Assembly: GCF_022478115.1 (NCBI RefSeq) | Contig: NZ_JAKGSC010000002.1 | Coordinates: 1 to 64,000 of the forward strand | DNA: 64,000 bases | Reading direction: 5' to 3' | Source of the DNA: Tenacibaculum aquimarinum | GTDB lineage: Bacteria; Bacteroidota; Bacteroidia; Flavobacteriales; Flavobacteriaceae | Part shown: positions 54,579 to 62,130 of the stretch, piece by piece | Layout of the letters: each line of letters begins with the position of its first letter | Position numbering within the stretch: the first letter of the stretch is position 1 | The notes under the pieces: model-generated | Told to the model about the DNA's origin: nothing | The model's input: the letters and a program-made list of their open reading frames with translations, nothing else | Databases searched by the model: none | Position numbers and translations under genes: made by a program

Positions 54579-55682
54579 ATGAGTTTTCAAGGAAATATTC
54601 TAGAGGAAAAGTTAAAAGAACGTATAAAAGAATTAACTTGCTTATATAATGTAAGCTCTTTAATAAGAGGTTATAAGCTAGATAACATTGAGATGTTATT
54701 GAAAGAGATTTCCTTAAATTTAAAAGAGGCAATAAGATTTCCAAATGAAGCTTTTGTAGAGATTAAAACTGATAATTTTACTGTAGTTGAAGGAGAAAAA
54801 ATAGAGGATGCAATATTTATTATTTCAGCAATAAAACCTTTTGGAAATATTAAAGGAGTTATAACTGTAGGGTATTCTAAATTAAAATTTTCTAAAAATG
54901 CTTTTTTAGAAGAAGAAAAACTATTGTTAAATAAAATAGCATCTGAAATTGGAGACTTTTTAGAACGTAAAGAGGTAAAAGAAAAAGAAGAAATAACTAA
55001 AAGACAAATAGAAAGAGCTGGTAGGTTAACAATTTTGGGTGAAATTACAGCAGGTATTGCGCATGAGTTAAATACACCTTTGGCTAATATTTTAGGATTC
55101 ACAGAATTGTTGAGAGAGCGCTATAAAAAAGATAAAAAAGGAAGTGAAGATCTAGAAAAAGTAATAAATAGTGCAATTTATTCTAGAGAAGTGGTAAAAA
55201 AGCTAATGTTTTTTTCTTGTGAAATGCCACAGCAAATGACTTCAATAAATATTAAAAAAGTTATTGACGAAGCAATAAGTTTGTTGAAACCTAATTTTAT
55301 TAAAAAAAATATAACTTATAATGTTGTATATTCTGATGAAGAAATTTATTTAAAAGTAGATAAAATTCAATTAACACAAGTAATTTTTAATTTAGTAATA
55401 AATGCTATTTATTTTTCTCCTGAAAAAGGTGAAATTAATATTGTTATTGAAGAGAAAATAACAACAGTACAGATTAAAATCTCTGATCAAGGTAAAGGAG
55501 TTGAGGTAAAAAATTCAGAAAATATTTTTAATCCTTTTTTCACAACCAAACCCGTAGGAGATGGTTCTGGTTTAGGGTTAAGTGTAGTACATGGAATAAT
55601 AAAGAGCCATAAAGGAACTATAACTCATCAACCAAATTTACCTAAAGGGACAATTTTTATTGTAAGTTTTCCTAAAAATTAA
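54579..55682 (+). CDS. Cytoplasmic sensor histidine kinase
   Basis: 367 residues with no membrane helix. A short coil (EEKLKERIKELTCLYNVSSLI) leads into a GAF-like sensory domain (about 20-135), then the dimerisation/phosphoacceptor helix GRLTILGEITAGIAHELNTP (His near 162), and a complete ATPase domain: N box VIFNLVINAIYFSPE, G1 DQGKGVE, F box IFNPFFTTK, G2 GSGLGLSVV. The gene lies 3 bases upstream of a sigma-54 activator. The signal is probably soluble or internal (no membrane or periplasmic part); nature unknown. Confidence 0.9.
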   Translation: MSFQGNILEEKLKERIKELTCLYNVSSLIRGYKLDNIEMLLKEISLNLKEAIRFPNEAFVEIKTDNFTVVEGEKIEDAIFIISAIKPFGNIKGVITVGYSKLKFSKNAFLEEEKLLLNKIASEIGDFLERKEVKEKEEITKRQIERAGRLTILGEITAGIAHELNTPLANILGFTELLRERYKKDKKGSEDLEKVINSAIYSREVVKKLMFFSCEMPQQMTSINIKKVIDEAISLLKPNFIKKNITYNVVYSDEEIYLKVDKIQLTQVIFNLVINAIYFSPEKGEINIVIEEKITTVQIKISDQGKGVEVKNSENIFNPFFTTKPVGDGSGLGLSVVHGIIKSHKGTITHQPNLPKGTIFIVSFPKN

Positions 55683-55685
55683 ACC

Positions 55686-57011
55686 ATGCTAAACAAAGAA
55701 AATATATTAATTGTAGATGATGATATTCATATTTTAGAACTTATTCAGAGGCACTTACAATCCTTAAATTATCATACTTACAAAGCTATTTCGGTAAAAG
55801 AAGCATTAGAAATATTAAAAGATAGTTCTATAGACTTGCTAATTACAGATTTGCAAATGCCAGGTATAGATGGTTTGGAGTTAATAAAATATGCATCTGA
55901 GCATTATCCTAAAATTCCAAAATTAGTAGTCACAGGTTTTCCTTCAATAAATGGAGCTTTAGAAGTTATGAAGTCTGGTGCTGTAGATTATATTACAAAA
56001 CCCTTTACAAAAGAAGAATTAAAAACGGCTATTCTTAAATCTTTAGAATCAAAACCTAAGGAAGACAAAATTGCAGATATAAAGGAGGTTGAAGCAAATA
56101 AACCTTATGGCGAATTAATAGGTTCTTCTCCTGCAATAAAAAAAGTTACGGCTGTAGTAGAACGTTTAAAAAATAATAAAGCTACAGTGTTTATTAATGG
56201 AGAAAGCGGAACAGGAAAGGAGTTAGTAGCTCGTTCTATACATTATATGGGTAAATATTCTTCTGCACCATTTATTGTAGTAAACTGTGGTGCAATACCA
56301 GAAAACTTGTTAGAATCTGAATTGTTTGGTTATCTAAAAGGGGCATTTACGGGAGCTGAAAAAGATAGAAAAGGTTTTTTTCAGGCAGCAAATAATGGAA
56401 CTATTTTTTTAGATGAAATTGGCAATGCTTCCTTGTCCACGCAATTAAGACTCTTACGTGTTTTACAAGAGAAAGAAGTGGTTAGAATAGGTTCTCAAAA
56501 GCCAGAAAAAATAGATGTAAGGGTAGTTGCAGCAACTAATGTAGATTTAAAAGAGCTTATAAAGAAAGAACTGTTTAGAGAAGATTTATATTATAGACTT
56601 ACAGTTGTGCAAATTGATGTTCCTTCATTGTTAGAGAGAATTTCAGACATTCCGTTATTGGTAAATAAGTTTTTATTTAAATACGGTATAGAATATAAAG
56701 ATCGATTTTTAAAAATAACTCCAGAAGCTATGGATATTCTTAAAAGTTATAATTGGCCAGGAAACATAAGAGAACTAGAAAATGTAATACAAAGGGCAAT
56801 TATTATGAGTGATAGGTTTGTCGATGTAGAGCATTTACCCGAACATGTAAAATATCAGATAGATTTTTCTAAGACTCAGAAACTAGTATCTTTAAAAGAG
56901 TTTCAAAAAAACTATATTTTAAAGGTACTTCAAGCAACAAATAATAACAAAACTAAAGCTGCAGAAATTTTGCAGATTGATAGAAAAACACTTCGAGAGA
57001 AATTAAAATAA
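55686..57011 (+). CDS. NtrC-family sigma-54 response regulator
   Basis: 441 residues: receiver domain (1-120) with acidic pocket VDDD and phospho-acceptor Asp55 in LLITDLQMPG and conserved KPF; AAA+ domain (about 140-370) with Walker A GESGTGKELVARSIH, sigma-54-binding GAFTGA (in YLKGAFTGAEKD), Walker B FLDEIGN; then a Fis-type HTH (KTKAAEILQIDRKTLREKLK). It would open sigma-54 promoters when phosphorylated by the kinase encoded just upstream. The nearest such promoter, at 57137-57152, lies directly downstream. All key residues are intact. Confidence 0.94.
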   Translation: MLNKENILIVDDDIHILELIQRHLQSLNYHTYKAISVKEALEILKDSSIDLLITDLQMPGIDGLELIKYASEHYPKIPKLVVTGFPSINGALEVMKSGAVDYITKPFTKEELKTAILKSLESKPKEDKIADIKEVEANKPYGELIGSSPAIKKVTAVVERLKNNKATVFINGESGTGKELVARSIHYMGKYSSAPFIVVNCGAIPENLLESELFGYLKGAFTGAEKDRKGFFQAANNGTIFLDEIGNASLSTQLRLLRVLQEKEVVRIGSQKPEKIDVRVVAATNVDLKELIKKELFREDLYYRLTVVQIDVPSLLERISDIPLLVNKFLFKYGIEYKDRFLKITPEAMDILKSYNWPGNIRELENVIQRAIIMSDRFVDVEHLPEHVKYQIDFSKTQKLVSLKEFQKNYILKVLQATNNNKTKAAEILQIDRKTLREKLK

Positions 57012-57040
57012 CGTTTATTAAAAAACGAGTAATTATGTAG

Positions 57041-57073
57041 CAGTTGAGGAATATTTCCTCAGCTGTTTTTTTT
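57041..57073 (+). terminator. Terminator after the kinase/activator pair
   Basis: CAGTTGAGGAA-tat-TTCCTCAGCTG (57041-57065, one G-T pair) followed by eight Ts. It separates the two-gene regulatory unit from the sigma-54-dependent operon. Confidence 0.9.
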
Positions 57074-57136
57074 GTAATATAAAATAATTGAATTCAAGTA
57101 ATTGTAATACAGTGTTTTATGTTTCCTGTGTTAAAG

Positions 57137-57152
57137 TTGGTATATAGCTTGC
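57137..57152 (+). promoter_or_regulatory. Sigma-54 promoter of the gdh operon
   Basis: TTGGTATATAGCTTGC: GG at 57139-57140 and GC at 57151-57152 with the required ten bases between (consensus TTGGCAC-N5-TTGC). The start codon of the first gene follows 30 bases later. A palindrome TTGAATTCAA (57088-57097) about 40 bases upstream is a possible activator site. Confidence 0.75.
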
Positions 57153-57182
57153 TAACATATAATTGTAATTAAAAAGATAATT

Positions 57183-57374
57183 ATGAAAATTAATACTACT
57201 AGTTTATGTAACACTTGTGTTTATGCAGCTTCATGCAACTTAACATCAAATAAAAATGCTATTTGGTCTTGTAGTGAATTTGAAACAGAAAGATTAAAAA
57301 ATACTAATCAAAAAACCAATTTATTACCAAACCTTAACTTCACTAAAAGTGAAAAAGAAATTGAATTTATTTAA
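57183..57374 (+). CDS. Small four-cysteine protein
   Basis: 63 residues with C9-x2-C12-x5-C18-x11-C30, the last in WSCSEFE. No family I can name, although small proteins with this CxxC...C...CxEFE layout occur in other Bacteroidota. The arrangement suits a zinc or iron-sulfur cluster. It lies two bases before gdhA and is the first gene after the sigma-54 promoter. It could be a redox or metal-sensing partner of the operon (inference). Confidence 0.72.
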   Translation: MKINTTSLCNTCVYAASCNLTSNKNAIWSCSEFETERLKNTNQKTNLLPNLNFTKSEKEIEFI

Positions 57375-57376
57375 TT

Positions 57377-58675
57377 ATGAAAACCTTAATAAAAGAATTA
57401 AAGCAAAAGGAACAACTTAAACAAGGCATGTTAGAAAATGTTATGGAACAGTTTAACCACGTTTCAGATTTTGTTAATCTAAACCCTAACATTAAAAAGA
57501 TTTTAAGTGTAACCAATAACGAATTAATTATACATTTCCCTGTAAGAATGGATAATGGAGATGTGGAGATTTTTAAAGGGTATAGAGTGCAGCATAATAA
57601 TGCACTTGGACCCTATAAAGGTGGTTTAAGATATCATCCAACAATTGATATAGATGCAGTAAAAGCATTAGCAATGTGGATGACTTGGAAAACATCTTTA
57701 GCAGGTTTACCTTATGGAGGAGCAAAAGGAGGAATCCAAATGGATCCAAAGAAGTATTCTAATTCAGAATTAGAACGTATTACTAGAAGGTTTACATATG
57801 CATTAGGAGATAATATTGGCCCAGAACATGATATTCCTGCACCCGATATAAATACAGATGCTCAAACTATGGCTTGGATTGCAGATACGTATATGTCTAC
57901 AAAAGCACCTTCTGAAAGATCTAGAAATCAGCATGTTGTTACAGGTAAGCCAATTGGTTCTGGAGGGTTAGAAGGTAGAGATAGAGCAACAGGTTATGGT
58001 GTTTATTTAACAATTAAATTTTGGGCTGAACTAAAAAGTATTAAATTAAAAGACAAAACGTTTATTGTTCAAGGTTTTGGAAATGTAGGATATTGGGCTG
58101 CGCACTTTTTAGAAAGAGACGAAGCAAAACTGGTTGGTGTACAAGATGCCTTTGGTACAATAGTTAATAAAGAGGGTTTAAACGTAGAGCATTTATTAGA
58201 TTATACAAAAAATAATAATGGAAGTATCGTAGGTTTTCCAGATTCAAAAGACATAGAAAAGGAAGATTTCTTTGGGTTAGATTGCGATATATGTATTCCC
58301 GCAGCTTTAGGTAATCAAATTAATACTAAAAATGCTTCAAAAATTAAAGCTTTTTTGGTAGCAGAAGGTGCAAATGGGCCAACAACAGTTGAAGCTGAAA
58401 AAATATTACTAGAAAGAGGGATTACAATCATCCCAGATATTTTATGTAACTCTGGTGGTGTTATTGGGAGTTATTTTGAATGGCTTCAAAACAGAAATGG
58501 AGAGCTCTGGGAATTAAATGAAATAATGGGAAGGATAAATAAAAAAATGAGAGAAGTTTTTATTAAAGTACTTAATGTAGCAGAAAGTAGAAAAATAAAT
58601 ATGCGTTCTGCGGCGTATGTTTTAGCAATAGAAAGATTAGAAAGAACATATACTCAAAGAGGAGTTTTTCCTTAA
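57377..58675 (+). CDS. gdhA: Glutamate dehydrogenase (Glu/Leu/Phe/Val dehydrogenase family)
   Basis: 432 residues: HNNALGPYKGGLRYHPTIDI, catalytic Lys in GLPYGGAKGGIQMD, GPEHDIPAPDINTDAQTMAW, dinucleotide-binding GFGNVGYWAAHF (near 235) and VAEGANGPTT. Oxidative deamination of glutamate, or the reverse, with NAD(P). Length and motifs fit the hexameric NAD-type enzyme more than leucine dehydrogenase, but amino acid choice cannot be proved. Likely controlled by sigma-54 through the upstream promoter. Confidence 0.92.
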   Translation: MKTLIKELKQKEQLKQGMLENVMEQFNHVSDFVNLNPNIKKILSVTNNELIIHFPVRMDNGDVEIFKGYRVQHNNALGPYKGGLRYHPTIDIDAVKALAMWMTWKTSLAGLPYGGAKGGIQMDPKKYSNSELERITRRFTYALGDNIGPEHDIPAPDINTDAQTMAWIADTYMSTKAPSERSRNQHVVTGKPIGSGGLEGRDRATGYGVYLTIKFWAELKSIKLKDKTFIVQGFGNVGYWAAHFLERDEAKLVGVQDAFGTIVNKEGLNVEHLLDYTKNNNGSIVGFPDSKDIEKEDFFGLDCDICIPAALGNQINTKNASKIKAFLVAEGANGPTTVEAEKILLERGITIIPDILCNSGGVIGSYFEWLQNRNGELWELNEIMGRINKKMREVFIKVLNVAESRKINMRSAAYVLAIERLERTYTQRGVFP

Positions 58676-58692
58676 AATAAAATGGTTATAGA

Positions 58693-59103
58693 ATGAAATA
58701 TAAAAATATAATTATTGAAGAAAATGAATATTTAAAGATTGAAAAACTCTTAAACTTGAATAATAAAGGTAATGTGAGTACAGTTAAAAGCTATATTTCA
58801 AAATTACAAGATGAATTAAAAACCGCTATTATATTACCAGAATCTGAAATACCACAAGATGTTATTAAACTAAATTCTGTAGTAACTATTAAAGCAAAAA
58901 ACACTTTATGGGAAAGAACTTTTGAGCTTGTTTTACCTGCAGAAAATAACCATAAAGAAAGTAAGGTATCTTTATTATTACCAATGGGAGCTGCAATTTT
59001 AGGGTATGCAAAAGGAGATGTTATTCTTTGGGATTTCCCTAAAGGATTACAAGAGTTAAACGTTTTAGATGTAGTACAACAAAGTAACAACAGTAAAAAA
59101 TAA
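58693..59103 (+). CDS. GreA/GreB family elongation factor-like protein (Rnk-like)
   Basis: 136 residues. A short N-terminal helix (too short for the full GreA coiled coil, about 45 residues) and a C-terminal FKBP-like Gre domain: VIKLNSVVTIKAKN, RTFELVLPAE, KVSLLLPMGAAILGYAKGD. The layout matches Rnk-like proteins which bind RNA polymerase without cleaving RNA. Seventeen bases follow gdhA and the gene probably belongs to the same transcript. Confidence 0.82.
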   Translation: MKYKNIIIEENEYLKIEKLLNLNNKGNVSTVKSYISKLQDELKTAIILPESEIPQDVIKLNSVVTIKAKNTLWERTFELVLPAENNHKESKVSLLLPMGAAILGYAKGDVILWDFPKGLQELNVLDVVQQSNNSKK

Positions 59104-59108
59104 TTATT

Positions 59109-59486
59109 ATGCAATCAAATATTATATATAATAACGATTCTGAAAATCAAGCTACTCAAAAAAGAAGCTTGGAAGAACTAAACATGTGGATATCTCATAT
59201 AAACTATATTTCAGAAGAGTGTGATTATATTGTTAAAATAGCTTCAAATAAACTTAAGAAAAAAGAGTTAAGAGATAACTTACTATTGGTAATAAAGAAA
59301 AAAAATAGTTTAAAAAACACATTTTTAGAATATAAAAAAATATCTGAAAATATTATTGAATGTATAGACTTAGACTGCGATTTATTTTATTACAAAGAAC
59401 ATGTAAAAACAAGGGATTTGTATAAAGAATATGTAGATAATTACAGAAGTTTAAAAAAAGAAGTTTTTTTAGGGCTTTTAGCCTAA
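59109..59486 (+). CDS. Hypothetical helical protein
   Basis: 125 residues, unrecognised. Charged and almost wholly helical (SLEELNMWISHINYISEECD, KKELRDNLLLVIKKKNSLKN), with short coiled-coil character and two Cys near 64 and 97. No signal peptide. It is 5 bases after the Gre-like gene, ends the operon and is followed by a terminator. It may be a cytoplasmic scaffold or regulator; no function can be given. Confidence 0.68.
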   Translation: MQSNIIYNNDSENQATQKRSLEELNMWISHINYISEECDYIVKIASNKLKKKELRDNLLLVIKKKNSLKNTFLEYKKISENIIECIDLDCDLFYYKEHVKTRDLYKEYVDNYRSLKKEVFLGLLA

Positions 59487-59497
59487 TGATAAATTTT

Positions 59498-59533
59498 ATG
59501 GTAATTCTAAGCTTATTTAGGATTACCATATTT
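59498..59533 (+). terminator. Terminator of the gdh operon
   Basis: ATGGTAATTCTAA - gcttat - TTAGGATTACCAT, a 13-base stem with one G-T pair, then ATTTTGTT. It overlaps by a few bases the start of the broken TauE copy. Confidence 0.8.
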
Positions 59534-59785
59534 TGTTAGCTTTTCTTCCGAAGAAATAATGCGTTTTTAAACCCACATAGTAATAGCAGTAAATAACAAC
59601 GTAAAGACTAAAAGAATAAAAAAATGTCTGTTCAATTTGTAAAAAAAAAAACACCTGCAAAAGCTAAATAACTAGAACCAATACCGAAACCAACAGCAGC
59701 ATTTAATACAGCTACCTTATAAAAAAAAGGAAAATGATATACTAGTAATAAATTAGCGTTTCAATTATCATTAAGCGAATATAAT
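59527..59785 (-). pseudogene. Decayed partial copy of the TauE/SafE gene
   Basis: This stretch aligns with the intact gene at 53737-54504 on the same strand. Block one, 59541-59664, matches 54119-54240 at roughly nine in ten bases by eye (ttttcttccgaagaaataat is identical). It then joins directly to the sequence corresponding to 54400 onward, a 159-base internal deletion, and runs through the start codon (cat at 59769-59771) into upstream sequence. Small indels and a longer A-run break the frame. The 3' half (before 54119) is absent. It is clearly not functional. Confidence 0.85.
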
Positions 59786-59902
59786 TGTATATTTTTAAAA
59801 ACTGAAATAACAACAAATTTATAATTATTAGGAACTAAAAATTAGATTAATAATTTAATATTTAAAAGTTGTTGTAGAAGCTAAAAATTGAATTTGAATT
59901 AA

Positions 59903-60475
59903 ATGCAAAACATAAGAAAATATTTAGAAAAAACACTTACAATTGAAGATGATGATTGGAATTTATTTACTTCTAAATTAAAAAAACAGACTGTAAAAAA
60001 ACGAACAAAACTTTTAAATTTAGGTCAAATAGAAAATCATATTTCATTTATTTCTAGTGGAATTGTCCGTTTTTTAATAACCAAAGAGGGTGTAGAAAAA
60101 GAAATTACTTTTGGCTTTTGTTTTGAAAATGAGTTTGTAAGTGCATACGATTCTTTTTTAACACAAAAACCTTCGTTATATGAATTGGAAACACTTACAG
60201 AAGTTACAATGTGGAGTATTACCTATTTAGATTTACAAGAAGTTTACCAAAAAACTAAAATTGGTAACACACTTGGAAGATTGTCCTCTGAACGTTTGTT
60301 TTTAATAAAATCTAAAAGAGAACAATCATTATTAAATGAAACAGCAGAAGAACGGTATTTAAATTTATTTAAAGACCGCCCTAAACTTATTAAAGAAATT
60401 CCGTTAAAATATATAGCCTCTTATATTGGAGTTACTGCACAAGCTTTAAGTAGAATTAGAAAACGAATTTCTTAA
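59903..60475 (+). CDS. Crp/Fnr family transcription regulator
   Basis: 190 residues: N-terminal cyclic-nucleotide-binding-type beta roll (LLNLGQIENHISFISSGIVRF, EITFGFCFENEFVSAYDSF) and C-terminal helix-turn-helix (LKYIASYIGVTAQALSRIRK). The phosphate-binding RAA-type motif and the Fnr cysteine cluster are both missing, so ligand is unknown. This is the common Bacteroidota variety. It lies upstream of a desaturase gene (59 bases to the ATG). Confidence 0.88.
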   Translation: MQNIRKYLEKTLTIEDDDWNLFTSKLKKQTVKKRTKLLNLGQIENHISFISSGIVRFLITKEGVEKEITFGFCFENEFVSAYDSFLTQKPSLYELETLTEVTMWSITYLDLQEVYQKTKIGNTLGRLSSERLFLIKSKREQSLLNETAEERYLNLFKDRPKLIKEIPLKYIASYIGVTAQALSRIRKRIS

Positions 60476-60534
60476 CTTGAGTTCATTTTTTATCTAACTT
60501 TATGTTCGGTTATTTGTCTGCTAAATAATTGAAT

Positions 60535-61263
60535 ATGTCTGTTGTAATTTTAATATTGATTTTGTGGTATTCTGGTCTGTTTTTTCAAACCTTTTTTTTA
60601 CATCGATATGCTGCGCATCAAACCTTTACGATGTCTAAGTTTGCAGAAAAAGTATGTTTTGTTTTAACATGGCTAACGCAAGGTTCTAATTATTTAAGTG
60701 CTTATGGTTACGGTGTTATGCACAGAATGCATCATGCATATGCAGACACAGAAAAAGACCCACATTCGCCAAAGTTTGACAGTAATTTGTTTAGTATGAT
60801 GTGGCGCACAAAAAATATTTATCAAGATATTAATAATAAAAGCGTACAAATTGAAGAGAAATTCACAAAGAATGTACCTCAATGGCAGCGTTTTGATGCT
60901 TTTGCTAGTTCAAGAATTTCTCGTATAACTTGGGCAATATTATATATAGTGTTTTTTATTTTTTTTGCCACAGCTTGGTGGCAGTGGTTATTATTACCAA
61001 TTGCTTTCTTTATGGCTCCAATTCATGGAGTAATTATTAATTGGTTTGCGCATATTTATGGTTATGTAAATTTTAAAGTAAGTGATACTTCAAAAAACTT
61101 ATTACCTTTTGATTTCTTAATGATGGGAGAAGCGTATCATAATAATCATCATGCATATGGTGGACGTCCAAACTTTGGTGTAAAATGGCATGAAGTAGAC
61201 ATGACATATTGTATTATGGTTGTTTTAGATAAGTTAAATTTGATTAAGTTAAAAAGAGACTAA
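60535..61263 (+). CDS. Acyl-CoA/fatty acid desaturase
   Basis: 242 residues from ATG 60535 (a TTG two codons earlier is possible). Three histidine boxes HRYAAH, HRMHH and HNNHH bind the di-iron centre; four hydrophobic segments. It introduces a double bond (probably delta-9) into membrane fatty acids. The C-terminal length is shorter than in animal enzymes, as normal for bacteria. TATGTTCG at 60501-60508 is a weak -7-like box. Confidence 0.9.
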   Translation: MSVVILILILWYSGLFFQTFFLHRYAAHQTFTMSKFAEKVCFVLTWLTQGSNYLSAYGYGVMHRMHHAYADTEKDPHSPKFDSNLFSMMWRTKNIYQDINNKSVQIEEKFTKNVPQWQRFDAFASSRISRITWAILYIVFFIFFATAWWQWLLLPIAFFMAPIHGVIINWFAHIYGYVNFKVSDTSKNLLPFDFLMMGEAYHNNHHAYGGRPNFGVKWHEVDMTYCIMVVLDKLNLIKLKRD

Positions 61264-61280
61264 TTAAAGATATTTTCTTG

Positions 61281-61288
61281 TAAATTTG
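61281..61288 (+). promoter_or_regulatory. Possible -7 box for the lipoprotein gene
   Basis: TAAATTTG, exact TAnnTTTG match, 41 bases before the ATG at 61330. No clear TTG partner. Confidence 0.4.
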
Positions 61289-61329
61289 ACGATAAGATTA
61301 CGACGTAGTCAAAAATAAAATTTTATCAA

Positions 61330-62076
61330 ATGAAAAAAATAATAGCAGTTTTAGTATTTGCAACAATCTTAATTTCTTGTAAACCTTCAGAAAAGAAAGT
61401 AGATGTTTATAAAAATTATCCAGAAAACATAGCAAATGTTTTAAAGAAACACGGAGGTTTAGATAATTGGAAAAAGTTACAAGTATTGTCTTTTAATAAA
61501 GGAGAAGAAGCACATACTGTTGATTTACATTCAAGAAAAACGGTAATTAACACACCAAATTACTCTTTAGGTTTCGATGGGAAAGAAATATGGTTATCTC
61601 AGCAAGATTCAACTGCATTTAAAGGAAATAAAGATTTTTACTATAACTTATACTTTTATTTTTATACAATGCCATTTGTTTTAGCTGATGATGGAATAAC
61701 ATATGAAGAAACAACACCTTTAACTTTTGAAGAAGTAAGTTATCCTGGTTATAAAATTTCTTATGCTTCAGATAAAGGAACTTCTCCGGATGATAATTAT
61801 TATGTGTATTATAATCCAGAAACTTTTCAAATGGAATGGTTAGGTTATTCTGTTACTTATTTTTCTAAGAAACCATCAGAGAAATTTAATATTATTAGAT
61901 ATAATGATTGGAATGATGTGAATGGATTCTTATTACCAAAATCGATAACTTGGTATAAGAAAGGTGAAGACGGGCAACCAACAGAACCTGCAAAACCAGC
62001 TACAGAATTTACTTTGCCTTTAGTAAGTCAAGCTAAATTAGCAGATGGATTTTATAATAAACCTATTACAGAATAA
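61330..62076 (+). CDS. DUF6503-like lipoprotein
   Basis: 248 residues with lipobox LISC (Cys near 17) after a short hydrophobic start. The rest is a beta-rich outer-membrane-lipoprotein-type domain (FDGKEIWLSQQDS, YVYYNPETFQMEWLGY, NDWNDVNGFLLPKSITWY) resembling LolA/LolB-like or DUF6503 proteins of Bacteroidota. Function unknown. The KHGGLDNWKKLQ opening helix is typical of this family. Confidence 0.75.
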   Translation: MKKIIAVLVFATILISCKPSEKKVDVYKNYPENIANVLKKHGGLDNWKKLQVLSFNKGEEAHTVDLHSRKTVINTPNYSLGFDGKEIWLSQQDSTAFKGNKDFYYNLYFYFYTMPFVLADDGITYEETTPLTFEEVSYPGYKISYASDKGTSPDDNYYVYYNPETFQMEWLGYSVTYFSKKPSEKFNIIRYNDWNDVNGFLLPKSITWYKKGEDGQPTEPAKPATEFTLPLVSQAKLADGFYNKPITE

Positions 62077-62094
62077 AATATTTTTATTTCTATT

Positions 62095-62102
62095 TAAATT
62101 TG
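62095..62102 (+). promoter_or_regulatory. Possible -7 box for the TPR/HTH regulator
   Basis: TAAATTTG, exact TAnnTTTG match, 28 bases before the TTG start at 62131. No clear TTG partner. Confidence 0.4.
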
Positions 62103-62130
62103 TTACAATTAAACGATAAAATCTACTCCC

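Larger units (their letters stand above)
59487..59902. other. Intergenic stretch before the Crp/Fnr gene
   Basis: Contains the gdh-operon terminator, the TauE relic and an AT-rich leader (59786-59902). No further ORF. No strong promoter was found for the Crp/Fnr gene. Confidence 0.6.

Noticed and set aside
54671..55102. 143-codon minus-strand ORF
   Set aside because: It lies wholly inside the histidine kinase gene, whose domains are complete; the antisense frame has no recognisable pattern.
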